A stretch of 64,000 bases of DNA from Halorubrum sp. PV6 (GTDB lineage Archaea > Halobacteriota > Halobacteria > Halobacteriales > Haloferacaceae), in assembly GCF_003990725.2 (NCBI RefSeq), contig NZ_CP030064.1, forward strand, positions 1,364,001 through 1,428,000, in the 5' to 3' direction. Under the pieces are notes generated by a model, which worked only from the letters and a program-made list of their open reading frames with translations, did not search any database and was not told the DNA's origin. Made by a program: the position numbers and the translations under genes. Below, piece by piece: positions 52,003 through 61,443 of this stretch. Position 1 is the stretch's first letter, and each line of letters starts with the position of its first letter.

Positions 52003-53697
52003 TCACGCGTCGGGTGACGCCGCGGACGGCGGCTCGTCGAACGCCGACGGCGACTCCATCGTCGCGTCTCGCACGACGTATCTCACACCCTCCTCGTACC
52101 CGTGGTCGAGGGCGACGCGCCACCCCTCGACGCGGGCGAGCGCGCGGACGTTCGGCAGCGACATCCCGGCGTCGGCGCGGGGTTCGGCGCTCTCGTACTC
52201 GAAGAGCAATGACCCCCCGTCGGCGGCCGTGAAGCGCCCGTCGTCGGCGACGGCGAACCCGTCGTCGGTCACCGTCACCGTGAGCGTCTCCGCCTCGTTG
52301 AAGGCGGCGAACGCGAGCGCGTTTTTAAATAACTGTTCGAGACGCGTGGGCACCGCGACGACGCGACCGGCGCCTTCGACGTGGACGTCTACGTCGACGT
52401 CGGTGGCGCGCTCTGCGCCCCTGACCGCGTCCGTGAGCGAGACGAACGCCGACTCGTCGGTGTCGCGCGCGTGGTACGCCAGCGTGTGAAGGTCCTCTAT
52501 CACCGTGCCGATCTGTTCGATCCGCCGCCGCGCCACCGCGGCCGACTCGGCGGCCCCCTGTTCGTCTCCCGACTCGATCCGATCTATCGTCTGCGCGAGG
52601 TACCCGTCGGCGACGGCGACGCCGTTCCGCAGTTCGTGAGCGATGGCGCCCGCCATGTCGCTGAGCTGTTCCTCGTGGCGTTCGATCCGCTCGCGCCGGT
52701 CCTCCCGGTCGGTCACGTCCTGAACGAGGACGGCCCAGCCGAACGACTCGCCGCCGATTTCGAGCGACTCTCCGGCGACGTAGTAGCTTCGCTCGCCCTC
52801 GCCGCCGGGGTCGACGGCGACGATCGACGGCTCCGCCGCCCGATACGCCTCGGCGACGGCGAGCGAGACGGCCTCGATCTGCGTCTCGCCGGCCGCGAGC
52901 GACGGAAACAGCTCTTCGGCGCGGTCGTTACGGTCCCGCACGCGGCCGTCCGAGTCGATCACGAGGACGGCGCCGGCGGTCCGCTCGACGAACGAGCGCG
53001 TCGCGGTCCGTTCGACCGCGCGGAACGTGTCGTCGACGACGTACACCACACCGACCGCGAAGACGGCCACCCCGAGCGGTTCGTAGCTCAGTTGCGGCAG
53101 CGTCGCCGAGGTGGTACGGGCCAGGAGGTTCGGGACGACCGCCAGCCCGGTCGCCGCGAACAGCGCGGCGAGGGGGAGCGACGACTGGTCGGACTCCCGG
53201 TACAGCCGGTACAGGAAATAGAAGCCGACGCCGGTGAGGGCGTACGCCAAGACGAACGTCGCCACGTACAGCGGCCCGTGGTCGACGACGAGCAGTCGGA
53301 CGGGCTCCCGTTCGAGCGTCGCAGAGAAGTACCGGCCGTGGATCGGGTTGGTGAGCTTCTCGATCGTGACGACGAGGAACCCGAGGAGACCGACGATTCG
53401 ATACGCGGGCCGGCGGTGGTACTCCAGCCCGGCGTACGCGGAGACGAAGTACAGCCACGCGAACGGCGTCGCGAACCCCACGACCAACGAGAGCGTGAAG
53501 AGGGTGATGGCCGTCTGCTCCTGCGTGGCGAGGAGCACGCCCGCCTGCAGGAGCGCCCACGTCCCGACGATGACGAGCAGCCACCGGAGGCCCTGCTTCG
53601 CGTCTTGGTTCCGTAACCGCGAGCCGTGGAGCGTGGCCGCGAAGCAGACCGCTCCGGAAACGGCGAACAGCCCGACGAACCACCACGACGTGGCCAT
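52003..53697 (-). CDS. Membrane sensor histidine kinase with 7-TM input domain
   Basis: This is a 564-aa protein. Seven helices (about 1-215) of the haloarchaeal kinase N-terminal type, a PAS domain (about 235-335, TAGAVLVIDSDGRVRDRNDRAEELFPSL), the H-box MAGAIAHELRNGVAVADGYL, N-box QLFKNALAFAAFNEA, and a degenerate ATP domain (GMSLPNVRALARVEGW). No response regulator is adjacent. The signal is unknown. Confidence 0.88.
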   Translation of the reverse strand: MATSWWFVGLFAVSGAVCFAATLHGSRLRNQDAKQGLRWLLVIVGTWALLQAGVLLATQEQTAITLFTLSLVVGFATPFAWLYFVSAYAGLEYHRRPAYRIVGLLGFLVVTIEKLTNPIHGRYFSATLEREPVRLLVVDHGPLYVATFVLAYALTGVGFYFLYRLYRESDQSSLPLAALFAATGLAVVPNLLARTTSATLPQLSYEPLGVAVFAVGVVYVVDDTFRAVERTATRSFVERTAGAVLVIDSDGRVRDRNDRAEELFPSLAAGETQIEAVSLAVAEAYRAAEPSIVAVDPGGEGERSYYVAGESLEIGGESFGWAVLVQDVTDREDRRERIERHEEQLSDMAGAIAHELRNGVAVADGYLAQTIDRIESGDEQGAAESAAVARRRIEQIGTVIEDLHTLAYHARDTDESAFVSLTDAVRGAERATDVDVDVHVEGAGRVVAVPTRLEQLFKNALAFAAFNEAETLTVTVTDDGFAVADDGRFTAADGGSLLFEYESAEPRADAGMSLPNVRALARVEGWRVALDHGYEEGVRYVVRDATMESPSAFDEPPSAASPDA

Positions 53698-53902
53698 GAG
53701 TAATGTGTACTTCCTGTGACCAAATGAAGGTATTTGCTCCGAAGTGACAGGCTTTCGACGAGGGTGGAGCTGTCGTCGCCGTCAGCGGCTCACTCCTGTG
53801 CCCGCACTCATCGGGCTCGCACCCGCGCGCACACTCTCTGGGCTCACGCCCGCGCTCGCACTCATCGCAACGACTAATCCCCCGCCGGACGCTTCCCGAG
53901 GT

Positions 53903-54901
53903 ATGACGGAAAAAGCGACCGCGCGAGCCCACCCGATCCAGGGGCTCGTCAAGTACCACGGGATGCGCGACGAGCAGCTTCGGCTCCCGTACCACGACAG
54001 CATCAGCCTCTGTACCGCGCCCACCGCGACGACGACGACGGTCGAGTGGCAGCCCGACGCGAGCGAGGACACCTACGTCATCGGCGACGAGGAAGTCGAC
54101 GGGCGGGCCGCAGAGCGCATCGACATGGTCGTCGACTACGTTCGCGAGCTGGCCGGGGTCGACGCCGCGGTCCGGCTGGAAAGCGAGAACTCCTTCCCGT
54201 CGAACATCGGCTTCGGCTCGTCGTCGTCCGGCTTCGCGGCCGCCGCGCTCGCCTTGGTCGAGGCCGCCGGGCTCGACATGACGCTCCCCGAGGTCTCGAC
54301 CGTCGCCCGCCGCGGCTCCTCCTCGGCTGCTCGCTCGGTGACGGGCGCGTACTCGCGGCTCGACGCCGGCCTCAACGACGAGGACTGTCGCTCCTACCGC
54401 CTCGAAACCGGCGTGAACGAGGACGGGTTCGACCCCGAGGAGGACCTCCGGATCGTCGCCGCGCACGTCCCCGCTTATAAAGAGACCGAGGAGGCACACC
54501 GCGAGGCCGCCGCGAGCCACATGATGCAGGCGCGGACCGCCCACGTCCAGGACCAGCTCGTCGAGATGACCGACGCGCTCCGCGAGGGCGACTTCGACCG
54601 GATATTCGAGACGGCCGAGCACGACTCGCTGTCGCTGACAGCCACGACGATGACCGGTCCCGCGGGCTGGGTGTACTGGCAGCCGGAGACCATCGCGGTG
54701 TTCAACGCGGTCCGCGAACTCCGCGAAGAAGGCGTCCCCGTCTACTTCTCGACGGACACCGGCGCCTCCGTCTACGTGAACACGCTCGCGGACCACGTCG
54801 ATGCGGTCGAGTCGCGGATCGCCGAAATCGGCATCGACACCGACGTGTGGGAGGTCGGCGGCCCCGCGCACGTCCTCGACGAGAGCGAGGCGCTCTTTTA
54901 A
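53903..54901 (+). CDS. mvaD: Phosphomevalonate/diphosphomevalonate decarboxylase family (GHMP)
   Basis: This is a 332-aa GHMP-fold enzyme of the mevalonate route to archaeal isoprenoid lipids. HPIQGLVKYHGMRDEQLRLPYHDSIS is the family start; NSFPSNIGFGSSSSGFAAAALAL is the phosphate-binding GHMP loop; RRGSSSAARSVTGAY follows with STDTGASVYVNTL near the end. In haloarchaea the enzyme acts on phosphomevalonate. ATG 53903 starts the family N-terminus. Confidence 0.88.
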   Translation: MTEKATARAHPIQGLVKYHGMRDEQLRLPYHDSISLCTAPTATTTTVEWQPDASEDTYVIGDEEVDGRAAERIDMVVDYVRELAGVDAAVRLESENSFPSNIGFGSSSSGFAAAALALVEAAGLDMTLPEVSTVARRGSSSAARSVTGAYSRLDAGLNDEDCRSYRLETGVNEDGFDPEEDLRIVAAHVPAYKETEEAHREAAASHMMQARTAHVQDQLVEMTDALREGDFDRIFETAEHDSLSLTATTMTGPAGWVYWQPETIAVFNAVRELREEGVPVYFSTDTGASVYVNTLADHVDAVESRIAEIGIDTDVWEVGGPAHVLDESEALF

Positions 54902-54921
54902 AAGAAACCGCGATGCGGTCG

Positions 54922-55175
54922 GCGCGCGCCTGCGAGCGGTCGCCCGCGGCGGCCGCGAGTCAGCGCGTGCGAGGGAGTCGGGCGGTCGGAGCGACGCGGA
55001 GGCCGCCCGACGAGGGTGGGGAGGCCCGAGGCTGCGGTGCGGTCGGGGTGGGACTCAAAGGGGCAGCCGTGAGACCGGCGTAGGCGACGCAAGCACCGCA
55101 GTGAGTGAGCGGAGCGAACGAACGAGGAACGAAGCGAGCGTACGCCGGTCTCACGGCTGGGGCTTTGGTGGTGTT
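54922..55175 (+). ncRNA. Candidate structured RNA, copy B
   Basis: This is the same element as at 41070-41320. Helices: GCGCGCGC/GCGCGTGC (54922-54929 with 54963-54970), GCGGTCG/CGGCCGC (54936-54942 with 54950-54956), GTCGGGCGG/CCGCCCGAC (54977-54985 with 55003-55011), and an 18-bp stem (55065-55082 with 55141-55158) closed by CAAAG/CTTTG. CTGCGGTGC (55032-55040) can pair with GCACCGCAG (55093-55101) inside the loop. Nearly every stem differs in sequence from copy A yet still pairs. Unpaired segments such as ACTCAAAGGGGCAG and CTGGGGCTTTGGTGGTGTT are identical. Confidence 0.72.
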
Positions 55176-55417
55176 ACCCGTCGATCCGAACTCAACTATT
55201 TATAAGCGAACGGCTGGGGCTTTAGTGGTGTTACCCGTCGATCCGAACTCAACTATTTATAAGCGAACGGCTGGGGCTTTAGTGGTGTTACCCGTCGATC
55301 CGAACTCAACTATTTATAAGCGAACGGCTGGGGCTTTAGTGGTATTCACCGTCGATCCGAACTCAACTATTTATAAGCGAACGGCCGGGAGTTTGGTGGT
55401 GTTACCCGTCGAATCAA
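55154..55417 (+). repeat. 57-bp tandem repeat, four full units and a partial fifth
   Basis: Units start at 55154, 55211, 55268, 55325 and 55382, exactly 57 bp apart. Each begins CGGCTGGGGCTTT and ends with CAACTATTTATAAGCGAA; TTTATAA boxes are at 55199, 55256, 55313 and 55370. Each unit repeats the 3' end of RNA copy B plus a TATA element. The 57-bp length keeps a reading frame open, but the translation looks accidental. Confidence 0.9.
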
Positions 55418-55427
55418 CAGCGTACAG

Positions 55428-56960
55428 TTATTCGTCCGGGTCCTCGCCGCGCGCTCGCTTGTACATCGCCAGCGCCGCCTCGCGACGCTCCGAGTGGTCG
55501 ACGATCGGCGCGGGGTACGCCGGCGCCGCGTTCGCGCGCTGGGTGGGCGAGAGCTCGTGCCACTCGTGGATCAGGTCCGGGTCGACGTCGCGGAGTTCTG
55601 GGACGTATTCTTTTATATACGCCGCGTCGGGGTCGTAGCGCTCCCCCTGCGTCATCGGGTTGAAGATGCGGAAGTAGGGTTGGGCGTCGGTTCCGGTGGA
55701 GGCGGCCCACTGCCACCCGCCGTTGTCGTTGGCCGTGTCGTGGTCGGCGAGCAGGTCGCGGAAGTGGTCGTAGCCGTGTCGCCAGTCGACGAGCAGGTCC
55801 TTCGTGAGGAAGGAGGCGACGATCATCCGCACGCGGTTGTGCATGAACGCCTCCTCGCGGAGCTGGCGCATCCCGGCGTCGACGATGGGGTACCCCGTCT
55901 CGCCGCGCTTCCACGCCGCGATCTCCTCTGGGTCGTCGCGCCACGCGATCCCCTCCTCGTACTCCTTGTAGTTCGCCGTCACCACCTCGGGGTTGTGGTA
56001 CAGCACCTGCGTGTAGAACTCCCGCCACGCGAGCTGCTGTTGGAACTCCTCGACCGCGGCGACCGGCCCGCCGTCGTCGTCGTCGTCGCCCGCATCCTCG
56101 ACGCGGGCCTCCGCCGCGGTCAACGCCTCCGTCGTCGCCTCGTACGTCTCGCGCACGCCGATCTCGCCGTATTTTAAGAAGGCCGACAGCCGAGAGGTCG
56201 CGTCTTTGGCCGGGTAGTCGCGCTCCGCGTCGTACGAGAACACGGCCTCGTCGAGAAACGCGGAGAGCCGGTCGCGGGCCGCCTCGGTGCCCGCCGGGCC
56301 GACCTCGGCCTCGGGCTCCGAGAAGCCGAGGGCCGCGGGGTCGGGCACGTCACCGACGGCGACGGCCTCGATCGCGAGGCCGCCGTCCGTCACGGCGCCG
56401 TCTTCGACTCGCTCGACCGCCGCCGACAGCGAGTCGGCATCGACGAGGTCGCTCGCCTTCGGCGTCGGCGCCGGCTGGTCGGTCTCGCGGTCGGTCCACT
56501 TCTTCCAGTAGTACGTGTACACCGAGTAGGGGTCGCCCGCGTTCGTCCGGATCGAGTCCGGGGTGTGTAACACCGCGTCGTGGTGCGCCTCGCGTTCGAC
56601 CCCGGCGTCGTTGAGCGCGGTTCTCACCGCGGCGTCTCGCTCGCGGGCGAGCCCCGAGTAGTCGCGGTTCCAGACGACCCGGTCGGCGTCGAGCGCGTCC
56701 GCGAGCGCCGGCAGCACCGTCTCCGGGTCGCCGCGGGCGACGAGGAGGTCGCTGCCGCGTTCGCGGTAGTCGGCTCGGAGCGCCGCGAGTCCGTCGAGCA
56801 GGCGGCGGACCCGCACGTCGCTCGCGTGGTCGAGTACGTCCGGATCGAACACGAACACGGGGGCGGCCGGGCCGCGCTCGTCGTCCCGCGCTCCCGCCGC
56901 GGCCGCGAGACCGAGGTTGTCGGCCACTCTGAGGTCCCGCCGGTGCCAGAACAACTCCAT
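55428..56960 (-). CDS. phr: Deoxyribodipyrimidine photolyase
   Basis: This is a 510-aa class I CPD photolyase/cryptochrome family member repairing UV dimers with light. MELFWHRRDLRVADNLGL begins the antenna-binding Rossmann domain; the FAD domain shows QQQLAWREFYTQVLY, TGYPIVDAGMRQLREEAFMHNRVRMIVASFLTKDLL and DNGGWQWAASTGTDAQPYFRIFNP. The last segment and Trp positions favour an active photolyase. Its 3' end abuts the 57-bp repeat array. Confidence 0.93.
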   Translation of the reverse strand: MELFWHRRDLRVADNLGLAAAAGARDDERGPAAPVFVFDPDVLDHASDVRVRRLLDGLAALRADYRERGSDLLVARGDPETVLPALADALDADRVVWNRDYSGLARERDAAVRTALNDAGVEREAHHDAVLHTPDSIRTNAGDPYSVYTYYWKKWTDRETDQPAPTPKASDLVDADSLSAAVERVEDGAVTDGGLAIEAVAVGDVPDPAALGFSEPEAEVGPAGTEAARDRLSAFLDEAVFSYDAERDYPAKDATSRLSAFLKYGEIGVRETYEATTEALTAAEARVEDAGDDDDDGGPVAAVEEFQQQLAWREFYTQVLYHNPEVVTANYKEYEEGIAWRDDPEEIAAWKRGETGYPIVDAGMRQLREEAFMHNRVRMIVASFLTKDLLVDWRHGYDHFRDLLADHDTANDNGGWQWAASTGTDAQPYFRIFNPMTQGERYDPDAAYIKEYVPELRDVDPDLIHEWHELSPTQRANAAPAYPAPIVDHSERREAALAMYKRARGEDPDE

Positions 56961-57023
56961 GAACGTCGTACGACCGCGAGCACCGTGAAACCACCGAGGC
57001 CGCGCGCCGGGGCGGGCGAGCGG

Positions 57024-59468
57024 TCACTCGTCGGTCGTCAGGGCGTCGAGCAGACGGACCGCCGGCGCCTTCGCCAGCGGGTCGTTCGCGTTGCCGCAGT
57101 GAGGCGACTGGACGCAGGCCGGGCACCCGCCCGCGCAGTCGCAGGTGTCGATGAGCGTCGCCGTGCGAGCCATCAACTCCTCGATGCGCTGGTGGCCGCG
57201 GCGCGTGAGCCCCACCCCGCCGGGGTGACCGTCGTAGACGAAGACCGCCGGCCCGTCGGTGTGCCCGTGATACGGCGTCGAAATCCCGCCGATGTCGGCC
57301 CGGTCACAGAGGAGGTGGAAGGGAAAAAGCGAGATGATCCCGTGTTCGGCGGCGTGGATACCCCCGTTGAACGCGTACTCGCTGCCGTACGCGGCCGCTC
57401 CGCCGTCGGTCGTCGGCCCATCGCAGTCGTCGCCCGTCGTCGCCGCCTCGCGGTCGCCGCCGCCTGACCGCTCCTCGTCGGCATCGTCGGGCGCGCCGAG
57501 AGAACGCATCTCCGACTCCAAATCCGCCGGGACGGGGAAGTACAGCGCCTTCGTTCGCAGCGTCGTCTCCGGCAGGTCGAGTGCCGACTCGCCGAGCGAG
57601 TCGCCGGTCTTCGCGTCCTTCCGGACGAACCCCGTGATCTGTTCTGTGACCGTCACGTCGGCGAACCGGACGGGAACGTCGGGCCGCGCCGTGAGCGCGC
57701 GCTCGTCGAGGTCCTCGTTCACGACGATGTCCTTCTCGGAGAGCGGCTGGGTGTAGTAGTCGGCCCACGACGACTGGAGCTCGGCCACGTCGCGGTCGAG
57801 GTCGAGGCTCGTGACCTCGTAGGTGCGCCCCTGCTGGTGGTAGATCGCGCCGGGGTGGGCGTCCCGGAGCGCGTCGCCGAACCCGAGCGACGCGATCGTC
57901 TCGTTGCGCGAGCGGTCGACCAGATCGATCTCGCGGTCGCCGGCGGTCCGCAGGCTCACGGCCTGTTGCGGGCTCTTCGACCCGGCGTGGGTCCAGCGGA
58001 TGCCGTCGGCGACCTCCCGCCTGTCGAGGACGCCCGAATCGGTCAGGTCCGCGACCGCGCCGGGGAACGAGGGGCCGAAGAACCGCTCGTCGTCGGGCGA
58101 GAGCCAGCGCTCGTCGGCCGCGCAGGCGACGTGACCGGGGAGGAGCCGGTCGTTCTCAGGGTCGCAGATGGCGTCTTCTGGCGGGGCCTCGAAGAAGTCC
58201 GCCGGCGTGCGCATCAGGTACTGGTCGAGCTGGTCTTCGCCGCCGACCATCACGACCAAGGCCGGGTCGTCGCCGCGACCGGCGCGCCCCGCGCGCTGAT
58301 ACGCCGACATCCGCGTGCCGGGGTAGCCGTCGAGGATGACGGCGTCGAGCCCCCCGACGTCGACGCCGAGCTCGAGCGCGCTCGTCGACCAGACGCCCCG
58401 GAGGTCGCCGGCGTGAAGCGCGCCCTCGATTTCGCGGCGGCGGTCGTCGCTCAGGGCGGCCTGATACGCGCCGACGTTGGCCGCGAGGTCGCGTTCGCCC
58501 CGCTCGCGCAGGTCGCTCGCGCTGTCGGTCGCGTACTGCTCCGCGGTCTGTCGGGCGCGGGTGAACGCCAGCGTCTGCTGGCCCGCCGTCACGAGGTCGA
58601 CGAAGAGCCGCTTGCTCTCCGTGTGGCTCGACTTTCGGCGACCGCTCCCGCGCTCCTGCCAGTCGTCGTCGTACTCCGGGGGGTTCCACAACACCCAGTC
58701 GCGCGGGCCGCGTCCCGACGCGTCCTCGTCGACGAGCGCGATTCCCTCCGGGTCGCGGCCGGTCACGGTCGCGACGTGTTCGACCGGATTGTTGATCGTC
58801 GCCGAACAGCAGACGAACTGCGGGCGCGACCCGAACTGCTCGCAGGTTCGTGCGAGTCGCCGGAGCGTCAGCGCGACCTGCGAACCGAACACCCCGCGGT
58901 AGCTGTGTACCTCGTCGATCACGACGTACTCCAACGAGCCGAAAAACCAGTCCCAGAGCCGGCTCGCGTAGGGGAGCAGCGCGTAGTGGAGCATGTCCGG
59001 GTTCGAGAGGAGGACCGTCGGCTCGCGGTCGCGCACGGCGCGCTTTTCCGACTGCGAGAGCCGCCCGGTGTAGGATTCGACCGAGACGCCGCTGCCGAAG
59101 CCGAGCCCGTGCGCGAGGTCGCTCAGGCTCTCCTCCTGGTCCGCGATCAGGGCGTTCTGCGGGCCGATGTAGAGGGTCCGCCCCCCGTGGTCCATCGCGG
59201 CCTCGAACGCCGGCACGGTGTACGCCAGCGACTTCCCGCTCGCCGTCTCGGTGGCGAGGACCACGTCGTCGCCGTCGCGGACCGCTTCGATCGCGTCGGC
59301 CTGATGGCGATAGAGCCGGTCGACCCCGTCTTTCGCGAGCGCGTCGGCCATCCGGGGCGCCAGATCCACGTCGCGGTAGGCGGGGTCGCGGGCGGGGAAA
59401 CGGCGGTGCTCCGCGATCTGTCCCTCGTAAAAGGGGCGGTTCCGGAGCCACTCGATGGCGTCGTCCAC
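57024..59468 (-). CDS. Hrq1/MrfA-type DEAD-box helicase with DUF1998 zinc domain
   Basis: This is an 814-aa protein. Motif I ATETASGKS, DEVHSY (DEAH-like motif II), CSATINN (motif III), and GRAGRGDDP (motif VI) form the superfamily 2 core. The C-terminal DUF1998 region has four cysteines (CDCAGGCPACVQSPHCG). Bacterial MrfA and fungal Hrq1 share this plan and repair crosslinks or mitomycin damage. The gene next to photolyase suggests a DNA repair neighbourhood. Confidence 0.88.
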   Translation of the reverse strand: MDDAIEWLRNRPFYEGQIAEHRRFPARDPAYRDVDLAPRMADALAKDGVDRLYRHQADAIEAVRDGDDVVLATETASGKSLAYTVPAFEAAMDHGGRTLYIGPQNALIADQEESLSDLAHGLGFGSGVSVESYTGRLSQSEKRAVRDREPTVLLSNPDMLHYALLPYASRLWDWFFGSLEYVVIDEVHSYRGVFGSQVALTLRRLARTCEQFGSRPQFVCCSATINNPVEHVATVTGRDPEGIALVDEDASGRGPRDWVLWNPPEYDDDWQERGSGRRKSSHTESKRLFVDLVTAGQQTLAFTRARQTAEQYATDSASDLRERGERDLAANVGAYQAALSDDRRREIEGALHAGDLRGVWSTSALELGVDVGGLDAVILDGYPGTRMSAYQRAGRAGRGDDPALVVMVGGEDQLDQYLMRTPADFFEAPPEDAICDPENDRLLPGHVACAADERWLSPDDERFFGPSFPGAVADLTDSGVLDRREVADGIRWTHAGSKSPQQAVSLRTAGDREIDLVDRSRNETIASLGFGDALRDAHPGAIYHQQGRTYEVTSLDLDRDVAELQSSWADYYTQPLSEKDIVVNEDLDERALTARPDVPVRFADVTVTEQITGFVRKDAKTGDSLGESALDLPETTLRTKALYFPVPADLESEMRSLGAPDDADEERSGGGDREAATTGDDCDGPTTDGGAAAYGSEYAFNGGIHAAEHGIISLFPFHLLCDRADIGGISTPYHGHTDGPAVFVYDGHPGGVGLTRRGHQRIEELMARTATLIDTCDCAGGCPACVQSPHCGNANDPLAKAPAVRLLDALTTDE

Positions 59469-59532
59469 AACGACAATGGTAAGGGGTCGATCGAGGGTAA
59501 TCGTTGTGGTTACACCGGCGACGGAGCAGATG

Positions 59533-60585
59533 TCAGCCGGCAGCGCCTGAAGCGTCGGCTCCGGGGAGTGAGATGCTGACCACGTTCCCCCGAGGGGAGT
59601 TCTCCGAAAAGGAGAGTTCGCCGCCGAGAGAGTCGACGCACCACTGCATCACCCACAGCCCGACCCCGGCGCCGTGATACGTGCTGGTCGTCTCCACGTC
59701 TTCGTCGAGAACCGCGGTCTCGACGTCGGGGATCGGTGGCCCGTTGTCTTGAATGTGGATCTGTCCGTGACCGTTCTGCTGACAGGACTCGACGCTGACC
59801 GTCACCATCCGTACGTCGCGGTCGTTGTGTTCGATGGCGTTTCGCACCGCGTGGTCCACCGCGTAGCGAACTCCTTCGTCGGCGATGGCCCAGACGTGTT
59901 CCGGCGCTTCGAGCGAGATGTCGGCGTCGGGGTACTCGTGCCGGATGTCGTCGACGAGCGAGCGGACCACCGCTCGAAGGTCGGTCGGGGAGCGCTCCGT
60001 CGCGGTCGGTTCGGCGATCTGTTCGATCTGCTTGACCGACTCGCTGAGTCCGCCCACCTCGCTGGTGATGTCGAGGACCGTCTGGATCTCGCGTTCGAGC
60101 GTGTCGTCCTCGACGGCCCGTCGAATGCGGTCGGCGTATCCCATGAGCACGTTCGTCTTGTTCCGGAGGTTGTGTCGGACGATCCGACTGAGAAGCCGGA
60201 GGCGACGCTCGCGAGCCCGGTACGCTGTGATGTCCTGTACTTCGGCAAGGACGCACCGTACGCCGCTAATCTCGGTCGCCTTGAGATTGACCTGGATCCA
60301 GCGCAACTCGTCGTTTGCGCGCTGTATCTGCCACTCGAACGACTGGGGATCGCCGTCTGCCGCCTGAGCGATCAGACGGGACGCCTTCTCCTGCGTAAAT
60401 CGCGTCGAGGGCGCCGTGTAGTCTTCGACGGTCATCGTTCGGAGCTCCGCGAGCGAATACCCGTACAGTTCGGTGAGCCGAGCGTTCGAGTCGAGAATTC
60501 GTTCGCCGCTCGTGTCGTGGAGGTTGATACCCACGTCCAGGTCGTCGAACGCCTCCGGCAGAGAAACCTCCCCTGGGTGTCCCAT
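59533..60585 (-). CDS. PAS-domain histidine kinase, soluble
   Basis: This is a 350-aa protein. One PAS domain (about 1-130, DLDVGINLHDTSGERILDSNARLTELYGYS), the H-box LLSRIVRHNLRNKTNVLMGYADRI, N-box DHAVRNAIEHND, and G boxes DNGPPI and HGAGVGLWVMQWCVDSLGG. No membrane segment. It is a haloarchaeal bat-like PAS kinase type. I use ATG 60585 because the frame upstream is basic and Cys-rich. Confidence 0.85.
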   Translation of the reverse strand: MGHPGEVSLPEAFDDLDVGINLHDTSGERILDSNARLTELYGYSLAELRTMTVEDYTAPSTRFTQEKASRLIAQAADGDPQSFEWQIQRANDELRWIQVNLKATEISGVRCVLAEVQDITAYRARERRLRLLSRIVRHNLRNKTNVLMGYADRIRRAVEDDTLEREIQTVLDITSEVGGLSESVKQIEQIAEPTATERSPTDLRAVVRSLVDDIRHEYPDADISLEAPEHVWAIADEGVRYAVDHAVRNAIEHNDRDVRMVTVSVESCQQNGHGQIHIQDNGPPIPDVETAVLDEDVETTSTYHGAGVGLWVMQWCVDSLGGELSFSENSPRGNVVSISLPGADASGAAG

Positions 60586-60789
60586 AGAGATCGTTTCGGG
60601 GTGGTGCGTATATAGCCGTTCACCAACGCCACGAAAACACGCACACCTGACAGCCAAGCGTTCTGTTGTGGTGGCCCTATCGAGACGGCCATCGCCTCTC
60701 GCGACGACTCGGAGGCCGCGCGAGGGGACACAGCGAGAGCCGTGATGAGGCCGGGTGTCATCCCCCCGACCGCGTGGGGTTCCTGACCG

Positions 60790-61443
60790 TCACGCCGCTC
60801 GGAGGAGGGGGTCGGCGTACTCGACGAGCACGTCGGCGACCGTCTTGAGGACGACGAGCACGACGAGCGCGAACAGCGGGGACCCCAAGGTGACGGCCCC
60901 GAAGCCGCCGATGAGGACCGCGTAGTGAAGCACGAGGAGCCGTGGAAACACCGCGAACACCTGGGCGACGGGAGCGGTACGCTCCCAGGCGCCACCAGCG
61001 AGAAAGCCCAGACCAAAGGAGAGCCCGTGGCTCAGGGCCATCGCGCCGACGGCGGGCAGGAGCGTCGGCAACACGGCCAGCGGCTCCCAGCCAAGCGGCT
61101 CGAAGGCGAACCCCGGGAGCAAGAAGAGCGCTGCACCGTGGATCACCCAGAGGGGTCCGTACTGGAAGCAGAACAGCGCCACGGCCCCGAACCGGGCGTT
61201 GCTCGTCCCGGCGCCGGGCCCGGTGTATCTGTCGAACCCGAACAGCGCGCCCAGGCCGGTATCGGTCGGATCACCCATGGCCAGCAACACCCGAACCACG
61301 GTGAACACGCCGACGACGGCTGCCTCAAGCCAGTACAGCAACAGCAGGTCAAGCGCCTGCCACCCGAATGCGAACACGCCGACGATGGGTATCACGTTAG
61401 CGAGTAGCAGTCCTATCAGGGCAGCGAGAGACGAGAGACGCAC
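60790..61443 (-). CDS. DUF6498-type membrane protein
   Basis: This is a 217-aa protein with five or six transmembrane helices; the first lines (LLLANVIPIVGVFAFGWQALDLLLLYWLEAAVVGVFTVVRVLLA) fit the DUF6498 signature. Function unknown. It stands alone, separated from its neighbours by more than 100 bp on both sides. Confidence 0.75.
   Translation of the reverse strand: MRLSSLAALIGLLLANVIPIVGVFAFGWQALDLLLLYWLEAAVVGVFTVVRVLLAMGDPTDTGLGALFGFDRYTGPGAGTSNARFGAVALFCFQYGPLWVIHGAALFLLPGFAFEPLGWEPLAVLPTLLPAVGAMALSHGLSFGLGFLAGGAWERTAPVAQVFAVFPRLLVLHYAVLIGGFGAVTLGSPLFALVVLVVLKTVADVLVEYADPLLRAA

Noticed and set aside
53760-53880. Imperfect repeats of GCCCGC.CTC before the mevalonate decarboxylase gene
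   Set aside because: The copies are short, degenerate and unevenly spaced, which is common in GC-rich intergenic DNA. No function can be supported.
55154-55417. Possible CRISPR array
   Set aside because: The units are directly adjacent and nearly identical over their whole 57 bp, with no variable spacers and no cas genes in the window.
55105-55638. 177-codon frame whose protein has a 19-residue repeat
   Set aside because: The repeat is only the translation of the 57-bp DNA repeat, which is divisible by three. Upstream it runs through the structured RNA and downstream through photolyase antisense, so it is not a credible gene.
57837-59579. 580-codon frame opposite the helicase gene
   Set aside because: The helicase motifs and DUF1998 cysteines on the minus strand are decisive; the antisense frame shows no motif.
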